A program made the translations under genes and the position numbers. A stretch of DNA of 64,000 nucleotides from PHAA01 sp022706565 (GTDB lineage: Bacteria > Bacillota > Syntrophomonadia > Syntrophomonadales > Syntrophomonadaceae). This document shows positions 8,320 to 16,786 of the stretch, one piece after another (position 1 is the stretch's first letter; every line of letters starts with the position of its first letter). The stretch covers positions 1 through 64,000 of the forward strand of contig JAXGLD010000007.1 of the NCBI GenBank assembly GCA_040769385.1. Reading direction: 5' to 3'. Below the pieces are notes generated by a model. It made no database searches. It worked only from the letters and a program-made list of their open reading frames with translations, and was not told the DNA's origin.

Positions 8320-9149
8320 TGCCGTTCGATTTTGAATATCACCATCCCTTAACCATCCAGGAAGCGGTCACCACTTTTGCCCGCCTCGACATGTCCGGGA
8401 AAACCCCCAAATATTACGGCGGGGGGACTGAACTAATCAGTATGGCCCGGATGAACAATCTATCCTTCGGTTCGGTGGTGGACATCAAGGACGTCCCCGA
8501 ATGCAAGGTGCTGCAGCTTGATAATGAAAATTTAACTTTGGGATCTGCTCTAACCCTTACCCAGATCCACGAAAACAATACCTTCCCGCTCCTGTCCCAG
8601 TCCGGAGCACGTGTAGCCGACCACACTATCCAGAACAAGATTACCCTGGGAGGGAACCTGTGCGGGACGATAATTTATAAAGAAACCCTCTTGCCGCTGC
8701 TGCTAACCGACAGTGAACTGGTGCTGGCGGACCCTAGCGGGATGAGAACCGTCAAAATAGGCGATGTTTACCGAGAACGAATTGAGTTAAATCCCTTCGA
8801 ATTTATTGTCCAGGTCAAAATCCCTGCCAAATACCTGGGAGTTCCTTATTTCCACCTTAAACGCACCAAACAAGACAAGATTACTTATCCACTGGTAACA
8901 GTATGTGCGCTGCAGGCTGACAACCAGATTCGATTGGCTTTTAGCGGTCTATGTCATTTTCCCTTCCGCAGTAAGGAAATGGAAAAAGTCGTCAACGATA
9001 AATCCATGCCTATGGATGCCAGGATAGACTGGGCGGTTAATTGCATCCCGACTGAAACCTTGGATGACATCGAAGGCTCTTTCAGTTTTCGCCAGTTTGT
9101 GGTGAAAATAATGCTGTATGACATCATCAATAGTCTGGGGGCAAGTTAA
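8316..9149 (+). CDS. Xanthine dehydrogenase-family FAD-binding subunit
   Basis: 277 residues, the medium (FAD) subunit of the hydroxylase. The N-terminal FAD_binding_5 domain shows KYYGGGTEL (about 33-41) and TLGGNLCG (about 109-116), the two pyrophosphate/isoalloxazine-binding loops. The C-terminal CO_deh_flav_C region is shorter and more divergent than usual. Electrons pass from the molybdenum site through the 2Fe-2S subunit to this FAD and then to an acceptor such as NAD or ferredoxin. The start overlaps the preceding stop (ATGATG); the next gene begins at the base after its stop. Confidence 0.87.
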   Translation: MMPFDFEYHHPLTIQEAVTTFARLDMSGKTPKYYGGGTELISMARMNNLSFGSVVDIKDVPECKVLQLDNENLTLGSALTLTQIHENNTFPLLSQSGARVADHTIQNKITLGGNLCGTIIYKETLLPLLLTDSELVLADPSGMRTVKIGDVYRERIELNPFEFIVQVKIPAKYLGVPYFHLKRTKQDKITYPLVTVCALQADNQIRLAFSGLCHFPFRSKEMEKVVNDKSMPMDARIDWAVNCIPTETLDDIEGSFSFRQFVVKIMLYDIINSLGAS

Positions 9150-9647
9150 ATGGTTAAGAATATGACACAGGAAGGAATCATCGAATTAAATGTGAACGGT
9201 GAAGTCCGCAAAGCCCTGGTTCGCCCGGCGGACACGTTGCTGTTTGCCCTGCGGGAAAGGCTTGGGCTGACCGGCGCCAAACCGGGCTGTGAAAATGGCG
9301 ACTGCGGAGCCTGCACGGTCCTGGTGGACGGCTGGCCGATCAAATCCTGCCTGATGTTGGCCGTAGAAGCGGTAGGCCATGCGGTTGAGACTATCGAAGG
9401 TTTGGACAATGCCCCCATCCAGAAGGAGTTCGTGGAGAAATTTGCCTTCCAGTGCGGGTACTGTACCCCGGGATTCATCATGAATGCCCAGGGCTTAATC
9501 AATATTCATCCTGATGCGAATGATGCAATGATAAACGAGTGGCTCCAGTCCAACATCTGTCGCTGCACAAGCTACCAGGAGATCAATGAGGCGGTTAAAG
9601 AAGCACTTAAGCAAGCTAGTCCCAAAATGGTTTCACCCCCTTCATAA
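9150..9647 (+). CDS. Xanthine dehydrogenase-family 2Fe-2S subunit
   Basis: 165 residues, the small iron-sulfur subunit. The plant-ferredoxin-like cluster is ligated by C47, C52, C55 and C67 (GCENGDCGACTV...SC). The all-helical [2Fe-2S] domain uses C102, C105, C137 and C139 (FQCGYCTPG, NICRCTSY). All eight cysteines expected for this family are present, so the complex should carry both electron-transfer clusters. It starts directly after the FAD subunit stop; a second ATG at 9162 is possible. Confidence 0.92.
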   Translation: MVKNMTQEGIIELNVNGEVRKALVRPADTLLFALRERLGLTGAKPGCENGDCGACTVLVDGWPIKSCLMLAVEAVGHAVETIEGLDNAPIQKEFVEKFAFQCGYCTPGFIMNAQGLINIHPDANDAMINEWLQSNICRCTSYQEINEAVKEALKQASPKMVSPPS

Positions 9648-9694
9648 ATAATAAGCCGGCCATGACTGGCATATACTTATCGAGGGGTGACGGA

Positions 9695-10330
9695 ATGAGT
9701 GAAAAGCAACTGAGAACTATCGTCGTTTTTGGTGCCTTGTGGGGGCTATGTGAGGCAACGCTCGGCTATCTGGTTCACATGTCAGCCATAAGCCTGATCT
9801 TCCCTGGGTTGGGTGGATTCATCATGTTTCCCATCGGCTTTTATTTCATGTACCAGGCTTACCGCCAAACTGGGTCACGGGGCAGTTCCATCATGATGGT
9901 ATCGTTCCTGGCAGCATCCATCAAACTTATCGATTTTCTTGTCCCCGGTCATATCCTAGCCACGGTTATCATGCCTGCATTGTCCATTGTCCTGGAAGGC
10001 TTGGTTGTCTTTTTAGCACTGCGCGTCAGGCAGAATCGCACCGCAATAACGTGGGCAAGTGTAATAGCAGTTTGCTCTAGTTGGCGGCTGCTGTTTCTCC
10101 TGGCTTGCCTTTCCCTAGGTCCTATCATCGGTCCATCGGCCCTACTCAGCAATATTAACATGTTCATCCGTTTTGTGTTTGTAGAGAGCATGGTCAATGC
10201 CCTGCTTATATACATAGTGATGTATGTGCCAAAGCCATCAACAGGCCGTACCATCCGACCTGCTAGCTCTTCATGGGCTTACTCACTGGCTGCGCTACTG
10301 TTGGCTGTAGTGGCGCAGTTGTTTATATAA
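9695..10330 (+). CDS. Hypothetical integral membrane protein
   Basis: About 211 residues with five to six predicted membrane segments, no recognised family. ATG 9695 was chosen over ATG 9662 because GAGGGG lies seven bases before it. The sequence begins MSEKQLRTIVVFGALWGLCE; a small-residue-rich first helix and a GFIMFPIGFYFMYQ second helix follow. It lies 47 bp after the 2Fe-2S subunit and probably belongs to the same transcript, so a role linked to the molybdoenzyme (substrate uptake, or as a membrane partner) is conceivable. That is inference from position only. Confidence 0.65.
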   Translation: MSEKQLRTIVVFGALWGLCEATLGYLVHMSAISLIFPGLGGFIMFPIGFYFMYQAYRQTGSRGSSIMMVSFLAASIKLIDFLVPGHILATVIMPALSIVLEGLVVFLALRVRQNRTAITWASVIAVCSSWRLLFLLACLSLGPIIGPSALLSNINMFIRFVFVESMVNALLIYIVMYVPKPSTGRTIRPASSSWAYSLAALLLAVVAQLFI

Positions 10331-10486
10331 ATACAGGAATCAAGATGGAGGGAATCAGATGGGGGATGAACCCGGTCAAGATGTAAAAATTTAGTTTGGT
10401 GAATACAGCTTAGCATGCCCGAGTTGCTGCAAGCGCTGCGGGCTGGAATATTGAAGAATTTGCTTCCAACTCTTTCTGGTCACTTT

Positions 10487-10657
10487 CTACAATACGCTTA
10501 ATATGGCCGTTTCCGTCCGGGAGGCAATAAACGGATTAGCGATATCCTCAACATAAACCTTTGTTCTACGACCCGGTCCTCTATCTTCTTCAATCGGCTC
10601 CAATGCAATAATCTTGTCAGAACGTAGATATTTGCTGTAACCCAAGGGCACTATCAC
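10487..10657 (-). CDS. Small RemA/DUF370-like protein (56 residues)
   Basis: A minus-strand ORF, GTG 10655-10657 to TAG 10487-10489, coding for 56 residues. It contains LGYSKYLRSDKIIALEPI, GPGRRTKVYVED and FIASRTETAIL. The pattern (G-aromatic, [NDR]+IIA, then GRRT followed by a beta-hairpin) recalls the RemA/DUF370 fold of small DNA-binding matrix regulators, but it is shorter and this assignment is tentative. The Shine-Dalgarno site is weak (AGCGAGA). It lies 37 bp downstream of the YetF-type gene on the same strand and may be co-transcribed with it. Codon-level coherence makes a chance ORF unlikely. Confidence 0.45.
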   Translation of the reverse strand: MIVPLGYSKYLRSDKIIALEPIEEDRGPGRRTKVYVEDIANPFIASRTETAILSVL

Positions 10658-10693
10658 ATTGAATCTCGCTGTTCTGCATCGAAATCATCCAGT

Positions 10694-11398
10694 TCAATGA
10701 TGGTTAGTTGAATCTTCCTTCAAATCAATATAGAGATTACCTTGTTTATCAACCGATGCCAGAACGATGTCTTCGACTCTGATATTTCGATTATTAATTT
10801 CACTAAGCAACCAGCGTTCGTTCCGATCAATTAAACGGAGCTGTTCATTTAATATTTTGCCATCCATTATTACATTGGCAAATAAACCTTGTTGTTTCAC
10901 GGCAATATTCAAATCTTGCTTTGTAACCGGTAGTTTTTCTGCTTTTAATTGAATGCTTAAACGTCCATTGGTCTCCAGTATCGCTGACTCAACATCAGAT
11001 ATGTCGAAAACTCCTCCAAGTCGCAATTCCTCTATCAGATTATTTACATTATATTTCTCCTTTTTAAGATTCTCTTCCAAGATTTTTCCTTTCTCAATTA
11101 CAACTACAGATGTTCCATCAAACAATCTTCTGGCATGGTCGTTATTTAATGTAACTTTAAATATCAATATTGGTATTAGGCCCCATATTATTAAACTAAA
11201 AATCCCATGAGAAATAGATATGGTTCTATCTATTGATAATGAAGCGGCAATTGAACCTATGGTAATGCCGACAATAAAATCCAAGAAGTTTAATTCGGAT
11301 ATCAGTCTCTTGCCCATTATGAGAGCAAGGATAAACAGCGAGACTATTGAGATAGTATTTCTTACCAAAATATCTAACTGAGCAGTTAACACTTCCAT
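10694..11398 (-). CDS. YetF/DUF421 family membrane protein
   Basis: 234 residues. Three N-terminal membrane segments (about 12-30, 38-55, 60-80) with FLDFIVGITIGSIAAS are followed by a cytoplasmic domain holding NNLIEELRLGGVFDISDVE and ILETNGRLSI, the hallmark of DUF421 (Bacillus YetF, YrbG, YkjA). These proteins are linked to spore germination receptors and membrane physiology in Bacillus; the role here is unknown. GAGGAG lies before the ATG. A small RemA-like ORF follows on the same strand. Confidence 0.85.
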   Translation of the reverse strand: MEVLTAQLDILVRNTISIVSLFILALIMGKRLISELNFLDFIVGITIGSIAASLSIDRTISISHGIFSLIIWGLIPILIFKVTLNNDHARRLFDGTSVVVIEKGKILEENLKKEKYNVNNLIEELRLGGVFDISDVESAILETNGRLSIQLKAEKLPVTKQDLNIAVKQQGLFANVIMDGKILNEQLRLIDRNERWLLSEINNRNIRVEDIVLASVDKQGNLYIDLKEDSTNHH

Positions 11399-11510
11399 AA
11401 GGACTCCTCAAGCGAATTATCATAGAGTTCATTATAGATTTTCATCTAAGCTCATTTCTTATTCGCCCCGCAATCATGATTCTAGCCGGCAATAGTCGGC
11501 CCTTTTTTCA

Positions 11511-11541
11511 GAAAACAACTGGCCGGGGACTAGCCCCGGCC
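11511..11541 (-). terminator. Hairpin terminator of the beta-helix protein gene
   Basis: On the minus strand GGCCGGGG and CCCCGGCC form an 8-bp stem (11521-11541), followed by AGTTGTTTT. It lies 55 bp after the stop of the secreted protein gene. Confidence 0.6.
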
Positions 11542-11595
11542 TTGCTTACCTATCCGTATCTGCGCCAAGATCATCTATAACAATACAATTACCTT

Positions 11596-13782
11596 CTACA
11601 GCCACTTCAAGTCAAACAGAGCGGGATTTGTTTTCTCGTAGGTAGCTACATTAGCCGAGTTGTATAATCCCAAAGCCATGTTTGTCCCTGTGCAGTTCTC
11701 GAAGGTTACACTACACGGATATTTGATGACATTGTAGTAATGTCCGAACCCAAACATATACCCGTATCCCCCGGCGTTCTGTCCCTTGATGTTTTTGACA
11801 TAGATGTTCTGGGCATACTGGGTGTTGTTGTTCGGTTCCACATCGATAAACGACTTGGGCATGGTGCCGGTGATGTTGTATATGTTGCCATTCTGGATCA
11901 CCAGGTCCTTCGCCGAGATTATTGAGATACCGTTGCGGCAGCAGTCATGGATAACGAAATCCTCGATCACCACTTTAACACTGGCTCCTCCCGATCCAGA
12001 CGAGTTGCCGGAAACATATATACCGTCACCTATGAAATCGCTTATCTCAACATCGTGGATACGGACGTTGGTACTGTTATACAAGCATATCCCCCGACCA
12101 TACTCGCTGGTAGCGGGTTTACGGGCAGCCCAGTCACCAATAATACGCCCCCCGGTTATTTCCACGTTGCTGACGTTGCTCATGTTAATAAAGCGGTAAT
12201 TGGTTAAACTTGTCTTGATAGCCCGCAGCTCTGCCCCTGAACTCAATTCTAGTTTTATGTTACTCGCTAGATTCAATCCTGTGCCTGATGTAGAAAGGGA
12301 TACCATATATTTTCCGTCTGGCAGGTATACTGTCCCGCCGCCCTTGGTACTGGCGGCGTTGATGGCGGATTGTATGGCAGTCCGGTCATCCGTGACACCG
12401 TCACCTTTAGCTCCATAATTCTTGACATTAAAACTAGAGGAAACTACAGCCTTTGCGGGTACTGTTATGCTGACCACCTGACTGGCGGAAGTGCTGTTTT
12501 TCGACAATTTTAGTGTGACATTTCCGCTATTCGCGGTGCTGCCATAGGTTATGCTTCCCGTAGACGATACGTTGGAATTTGCACTGCTGATAATACTAAT
12601 CTGAATCCCTGATACAGACTTGTCGACAATCGCTTGGGCCATTGTAACTAGATTGGAATCCTTGCCTTCCACTGGTTTAAAGGTACCAGCAGCGGTCAGG
12701 GCGGCTTGAGCGGCGGCCACAGCCTGGGCATCGGCTGATGCTGGCGGTGGTGTCACCACACTGCTTTTGGCAGGTATGGTCACCAAAACAGTTTGGGTAA
12801 CGGTGGTGCTCTTTTTGGTCAGGGAGAAACGAACGCTGTTGGACCTGGCCGCGCTGGCATAGGTTATGACCCCGGTGGATGAGATCTGGGGGTTGAAGGT
12901 AGCCGCCATTTTGACGGTGACACCGGAGACCTTCTGGTTCACAATCCGCTGAGCCAGAGCCACGATATTGGTGTCGGTACCTTCAACCGGTTTGAGGGGT
13001 GCAGCAGCAGACAGGGCGGCTTGGGCGGTCGCCACAGCCTGGGCATCGGTTGTCGCCGGTGGTGGTGTCACCACACTGCTTTTGGCAGGTATGGTTACCA
13101 AAACAGTTTGGGTAACAGTGGTGCTGTTTTTGGTCAGGGAGAAACGAACGCTGTTGGACCTGGCCGCGCTGGCATAGGTTATGACCCCGGTGGATGAGAT
13201 CTGGGGGTTGAAGGTAGCCGCCATTTTGACGGTGACACCGGAGACCTTCTGGTTCACAATCCGCTGAGCCAGAGCCACGATATTGGTGTCGGTACCTTCA
13301 ACCGGTTTGAGGGGTGCAGCAGCAGACAGGGCGGCTTGGGCGGTCGCCACAGCCTGGGCATCGGTTGTCGCCGGTGGTGGTGTCACCACACTGCTTTTGG
13401 CAGGTATGGTTACCAAAACAGTTTGGGTAACAGTGGTGCTGTTTTTGGTCAGGGAGAAACGAACGCTGTTGGACCTGGCCGCGCTGGCATAGGTTATGAC
13501 CCCGGTGGATGAGATCTGGGGGTTGAAGGTAGCCGCCATTTTGACGGTGACACCGGAGACCTTCTGGTTCACAATCCGCTGAGCCAGAGCCACGATATTG
13601 GTGTCGGTACCTTCAACCGGTTTGAGGGGTGCAGCAGCAGACAGGGCGGCTTGGGCGGTCGCCACAGCCTGGGCATCGGTCATTGGTGCTGCATAAAGTG
13701 CTCCGCTATTGGAGCAGATGAAGAAGATGATAAATGTCATGAAAGCGGTTTTAAATAATCGATTCCGTTGAATTCCTTGCAT
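11596..13782 (-). CDS. Secreted protein: four Ig-like repeats plus pectate lyase-type beta-helix
   Basis: 728 residues. A signal peptide (about 1-32, ending GALYAA) is followed by four domains of about 105 residues that resemble atrophied bacterial Ig domains (DAQAVATAQAAL ... GVITYASAA ... VTIPAKS). The first three are nearly identical, the fourth is diverged. From about residue 455 comes a pectate-lyase-3 / glycosyl hydrolase 28-type right-handed beta-helix (FNVKNYGAKGDGVTDDRTAI, then repeated NVxITGGRIIG-like rungs). It is probably an extracellular or surface polysaccharide-acting or binding protein; catalytic residues were not identified. The ATG has GGAGGG upstream. No sortase motif or S-layer domain is seen. 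Confidence 0.85.
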   Translation of the reverse strand: MQGIQRNRLFKTAFMTFIIFFICSNSGALYAAPMTDAQAVATAQAALSAAAPLKPVEGTDTNIVALAQRIVNQKVSGVTVKMAATFNPQISSTGVITYASAARSNSVRFSLTKNSTTVTQTVLVTIPAKSSVVTPPPATTDAQAVATAQAALSAAAPLKPVEGTDTNIVALAQRIVNQKVSGVTVKMAATFNPQISSTGVITYASAARSNSVRFSLTKNSTTVTQTVLVTIPAKSSVVTPPPATTDAQAVATAQAALSAAAPLKPVEGTDTNIVALAQRIVNQKVSGVTVKMAATFNPQISSTGVITYASAARSNSVRFSLTKKSTTVTQTVLVTIPAKSSVVTPPPASADAQAVAAAQAALTAAGTFKPVEGKDSNLVTMAQAIVDKSVSGIQISIISSANSNVSSTGSITYGSTANSGNVTLKLSKNSTSASQVVSITVPAKAVVSSSFNVKNYGAKGDGVTDDRTAIQSAINAASTKGGGTVYLPDGKYMVSLSTSGTGLNLASNIKLELSSGAELRAIKTSLTNYRFINMSNVSNVEITGGRIIGDWAARKPATSEYGRGICLYNSTNVRIHDVEISDFIGDGIYVSGNSSGSGGASVKVVIEDFVIHDCCRNGISIISAKDLVIQNGNIYNITGTMPKSFIDVEPNNNTQYAQNIYVKNIKGQNAGGYGYMFGFGHYYNVIKYPCSVTFENCTGTNMALGLYNSANVATYEKTNPALFDLKWL
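12736..13680. repeat. Three tandem 315-bp near-identical units
   Basis: Units 12736-13050, 13051-13365 and 13366-13680 share almost every base; the motif GGGCATCGG recurs at exact 315-bp spacing. They lie within the secreted protein gene and encode its first three Ig-like domains. Near-identity at the DNA level, including third codon positions, shows recent duplication or ongoing homogenisation, so copy number may vary between strains. Confidence 0.95.
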
Positions 13783-13930
13783 ATTTCATTCCCTCCTATA
13801 AATCAAGGACATTGTTCGATCATGGTTTAAGCTCAGGGAGCTTGTCCCTGTGCAGCCGCTGCTGTTATAGCTGGTTTCCATGTTGAATGGCCGGTAAAAA
13901 ATGAACCAGTCGTAAACTCCGGGGGGTTGA

Positions 13931-13969
13931 AAAAATAAAAAGCCCCTATTCCGGTCTATTGGAATAGGG
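13931..13969 (-). terminator. Rho-independent terminator (minus strand)
   Basis: CCCTATTCC / GGAATAGGG (13944-13952 and 13961-13969), followed on the minus strand by CTTTTTATTTTTT. It lies between the prenyltransferase-repeat gene and the secreted protein gene. It could end the former or act as an attenuator in the leader of the latter. The remaining bases 13970-14204 show nothing recognisable. Confidence 0.8.
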
Positions 13970-14204
13970 ACTTGAATAATCACGTTCTAGAAACAAGTTG
14001 GCAGCCAACAAGGATTCAGGCTGGTTCAGTAGACTGTGGTGGTGGTTGCGTCATCTGGTCTGGTTGCCAGTTCAAGTAAGAATACAGGACAGCCTATAAA
14101 TAGGATAGACATGAATGACAGCGCCGGCAAGAGCTAGATGTAGGTAATCGAAGAATTATTTTCCAGAAAGAGTGTCGGACCACTTTAATAGATGAAGAAG
14201 CTCC

Positions 14205-15044
14205 TTAAGTGTTTGTCTGCAGGTTCCTGATTATCTCCTGATATCGCTTGGTTGCCAATATACTCGGCTTCCCCTTTTTGCAGAAAGCCAGGCTTGCTAA
14301 TTTGGGCACCACCCGTTCTACCACGATTTGCCCATCTACGGTTTTAGACTGCAAAGCCTCAAATGCCTCCCGAAACCGCTTGTCGACTCTCGCCCGGTTA
14401 TAGAATGACAGCACATAGACATACTGGAAAAGGTTATAGTTGCGGAATGGATATTCGACCTGCATGAACAGGGTGCCGATGCCATAATGGCAGGGACCGA
14501 TTGGTTTTCGAATCGTCCAATGCCCCAGTAAGAAATCCACAGCCTGTTCCAAGGAAGGATGTTTCCCCGCATCATCGACAAAGCGGAATAAATCGAGGGC
14601 CAGAAGGGTTGGATGAGGGTTGGAGCATTCGGTTTCCGGTCCACGGCCAAACGAGAATTTTTTACAGCGCCAGCCCCCGTCCAATTCCTGAATATCAAAC
14701 AAATGCTGAACGGTTTTCTGAATTCGCTCATCAGGGGCATATCCCATATGGCAGAGTACTCGTGTCGCGTGGATGGTTTGGCAAGGGTAAATTGCTCCTT
14801 TGGGGTACAGTCTAAACCTCCCGTCCTCCAGCCAGGTGCTGAAAATCAGATCAGCGGTCTTCCGAAGGATTGGATCTGAGGGATCCATGCCCAGTTCCAG
14901 GAGAAATAAAACACACTCCAATGTACTCCACGGCGCCCCTTTTATTAGTCGCTTATCCGGAGTCGCCCAGTAATCAGCTCCATTGTCATGCCGGTGGGAC
15001 AAGATCATATCAATATCGGATAGAAATTGTTTTGCAATGCTCAT
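14205..15044 (-). CDS. Terpenoid cyclase/prenyltransferase-fold protein
   Basis: 279 residues with an alpha/alpha-barrel repeat pattern (PxxTLLALDLFRF, QELDGGWRC, LEDGRFRLYPKG), like the QW-type repeats of squalene-hopene cyclases and prenyltransferases. The DxDD cyclase motif is absent and the protein is less than half the length of a hopene cyclase, so it is probably not a cyclase; related short proteins are uncharacterised. ATG 15044 was chosen because AGAGGTGAG stands just before it; an ATG 21 bases further upstream lacks a site. It appears to be a single-gene transcript with a terminator at about 13950. Confidence 0.6.
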   Translation of the reverse strand: MSIAKQFLSDIDMILSHRHDNGADYWATPDKRLIKGAPWSTLECVLFLLELGMDPSDPILRKTADLIFSTWLEDGRFRLYPKGAIYPCQTIHATRVLCHMGYAPDERIQKTVQHLFDIQELDGGWRCKKFSFGRGPETECSNPHPTLLALDLFRFVDDAGKHPSLEQAVDFLLGHWTIRKPIGPCHYGIGTLFMQVEYPFRNYNLFQYVYVLSFYNRARVDKRFREAFEALQSKTVDGQIVVERVVPKLASLAFCKKGKPSILATKRYQEIIRNLQTNT

Positions 15045-15215
15045 ATGCTCACCTCTTTGCTGCAATATCCTTACCCGGTCCCCGTCTTACCATAGGGTGT
15101 CGGATATTATTTCAGGATGGGAGGTTTTCAAATAGGCCTACTTCCACATCACGTCTAGCTGCTTTGCTTTCATGTTGATCCATCCTTTATTGAAATGCAG
15201 AGTTCATAAACAGAT

Positions 15216-15605
15216 CTATGCTCTTATAGGCTTATCTTGACCGACTTCAATTTCAATTCGACTATTCTTTCTCTGCAGGATTTGATCATACTGCCGGTAC
15301 ATTTTTTGAACGCTGGTTTCCAGGATATAATAGTGCCCCAGGTAAAGCAGCAGAAATATGGTGACGAAGATAAACAAGGCTACCAGCAGCATATCGACGC
15401 TGGCTGCGCTATACAGTAGATTCATGAGGAGCATCAGCACCAAGGCGAAGGCCACCGTAACGATCAGGTGGATCAGCCGCTCGTGTTGGAAAAACCGAAT
15501 CTGTACGAGGTGCTCTTCCAGCAGTGTATCCCAGTCGGTTGGCGGTCCCCCTCCGGCCAGTGTCTGGTCGATCCTGTTCAAGTAATCTAAAATCCTTCTT
15601 CTCAA
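15216..15605 (-). CDS. Small two-helix membrane protein
   Basis: 129 residues. Two hydrophobic segments (about 44-62 and 70-90: LIHLIVTVAFALVLMLLMNL, VDMLLVALFIFVTIFLLLYL) are flanked by charged cytoplasmic ends. No family is recognised. Its TTG start overlaps the stop of the PH-domain gene by a few bases (translational coupling), so the two gene products probably act together at the membrane. Confidence 0.65.
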   Translation of the reverse strand: MRRRILDYLNRIDQTLAGGGPPTDWDTLLEEHLVQIRFFQHERLIHLIVTVAFALVLMLLMNLLYSAASVDMLLVALFIFVTIFLLLYLGHYYILETSVQKMYRQYDQILQRKNSRIEIEVGQDKPIRA

Positions 15606-16039
15606 TCATACCAAGTCCCTTTCTCCAGGTTTACACAACGGCGGGCTAGTTCCGCCAAGAATTCTTCCCGGTTAACAGGTGATATATCGGTTGTTCCCCT
15701 GATGTAGCCTTTGCCATGCTGCATGATCTCTATGCGCCGGGTTGACAATGCCATAGATCCTAACACGCTTTGGTGAAGACGAAGCGATTTAATTTTGTCA
15801 TAAGGAATCTTCCGAAAGAAAGGTCCGCTGCGACAGTAGAGATAATCATCGCGGAGCTCATAGTAAGTGCCCAGATATATCCAGAGAATGAGTATTAGAG
15901 TAGGCCAGCCAACAGCATAAGCGAACATCTTTTCATCCGGTGGAACGGTCAACAATATCACCAACATAAGGGGTACTGATATCCAAATGGTAATCCTTAA
16001 CCACCAGTCAACTGCAGATTTCACCCGTACGATTTCCAC
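15602..16039 (-). CDS. Membrane protein with bacterial PH-like domain
   Basis: 145 residues. Two N-terminal membrane helices (about 13-50) are followed by a bacterial PH-like (YdbT/YokE-type) domain with YYELRDDYLYCRSGPFFRKIPYDKIKSL split around residue 75 and ending in a helix rich in Glu/Arg. Such domains are common in small membrane proteins of Firmicutes whose roles are mostly unknown. It overlaps the downstream two-helix protein gene. (The motif is quoted in two parts: YYELRDDYLYCRSG at about 58 and FFRKIPYDKIKSLRL after it.). Confidence 0.65.
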   Translation of the reverse strand: MEIVRVKSAVDWWLRITIWISVPLMLVILLTVPPDEKMFAYAVGWPTLILILWIYLGTYYELRDDYLYCRSGPFFRKIPYDKIKSLRLHQSVLGSMALSTRRIEIMQHGKGYIRGTTDISPVNREEFLAELARRCVNLEKGTWYD

Positions 16040-16103
16040 TTAACAACTACCTCCGTCGGATAACGGCACTACTTGCAGAAAGCAAGAGAAAGCCATTGCT
16101 TCC

Positions 16104-16517
16104 TCACCTGTCAGGCTTGTCGATTACAGCCACCGTGCAGCGGGAGATGCAGACCAGGCGCTGGTCCTCATCATAAAGACGCACATCCCAAACCATACTG
16201 GTTCTGCCCACATGAACCGGGACGCCCACCGCCTTCACTGTCCCCTGCCTCACACTGCGAATATGGTTGGCGTTGATTTCCAGCCCCACAGCCCTTTGCT
16301 TCTCCCGGTCAATGAACAGGTAACTGCCGGCCGAGGCTACTGTTTCAGCCAATACTACCGATACCCCGCCGTGCATAATGCCGAACGGCTGGTGGGTTTT
16401 GGGCGTGACCGGCATAGCAGCGGTTACCCTTTCTTGGCTGAATTCTATTATCTTGATTCCCAGTGTCTCCATGATGGTATTGGACCAATCAAATTCTAGG
16501 TTAGGTATATCAGTCAT
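16104..16517 (-). CDS. Hotdog-fold thioesterase (YdiI/ComA2-like)
   Basis: 137 residues, a PaaI-type acyl-CoA thioesterase. The motif HQPFGIMHGGVSVVLAETV with its catalytic Glu and the preceding HGG is the signature of the 1,4-dihydroxy-2-naphthoyl-CoA/aryl-CoA hydrolase subgroup. It hydrolyses acyl- or aroyl-CoA thioesters in the cytosol. ATG 16517 was chosen because GAGGGGA precedes it; an upstream in-frame ATG at 16553 has none. It faces away from the acyl-CoA dehydrogenase, about 270 bp distant. No menaquinone genes are nearby, so the substrate is open. Confidence 0.82.
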   Translation of the reverse strand: MTDIPNLEFDWSNTIMETLGIKIIEFSQERVTAAMPVTPKTHQPFGIMHGGVSVVLAETVASAGSYLFIDREKQRAVGLEINANHIRSVRQGTVKAVGVPVHVGRTSMVWDVRLYDEDQRLVCISRCTVAVIDKPDR

Positions 16518-16677
16518 TTTTGTGTCCCCTCTTATTTCCACGGCATGCTGCATGCGTTTCTATAATGCCTATGATATCAAATCCGTGGCGATTATTCCTG
16601 CCCTGTGAGCAAAAACCAGAAGGCTAAATAGCTTGTCAAGATTATTGTGGGATACCCTCGCACCCATATCCAGACTT

Positions 16678-16724
16678 CGTTTGCGCAAACGCGGTTGACT
16701 GCCGTTCAACCGGCAAAATACAAT
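16678..16724 (+). promoter_or_regulatory. Promoter with two palindromic operator candidates
   Basis: TTGACT (16695-16700), 18-bp spacer, TACAAT (16719-16724): a good sigma-A promoter 62 bp before the acyl-CoA dehydrogenase. A perfect 14-bp palindrome, CGTTTGCGCAAACG (16678-16691), lies directly upstream. GGTTGA/TCAACC (16693-16698 and 16707-16712) overlaps the -35 box and spacer. This layout suits repression by a dimeric regulator; the regulator is unknown. Confidence 0.6.
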
Positions 16725-16786
16725 AGAGTAAGCAGACCAATCTCCGTATCGGTGCAGGGAAAATATGACTAATAGGAGGGATAGAT

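Noticed and set aside
12736..13680. CRISPR-like array
   Set aside because: The repeats are 315 bp, contiguous and in frame with a coding sequence; there are no spacers.
13783..13943. Possible c-di-GMP (GEMM) riboswitch before the secreted beta-helix protein
   Set aside because: GCACAGGGACAAGC resembles part of the aptamer, but the GCAAACC and GGGACGCAAAGCC blocks are missing.
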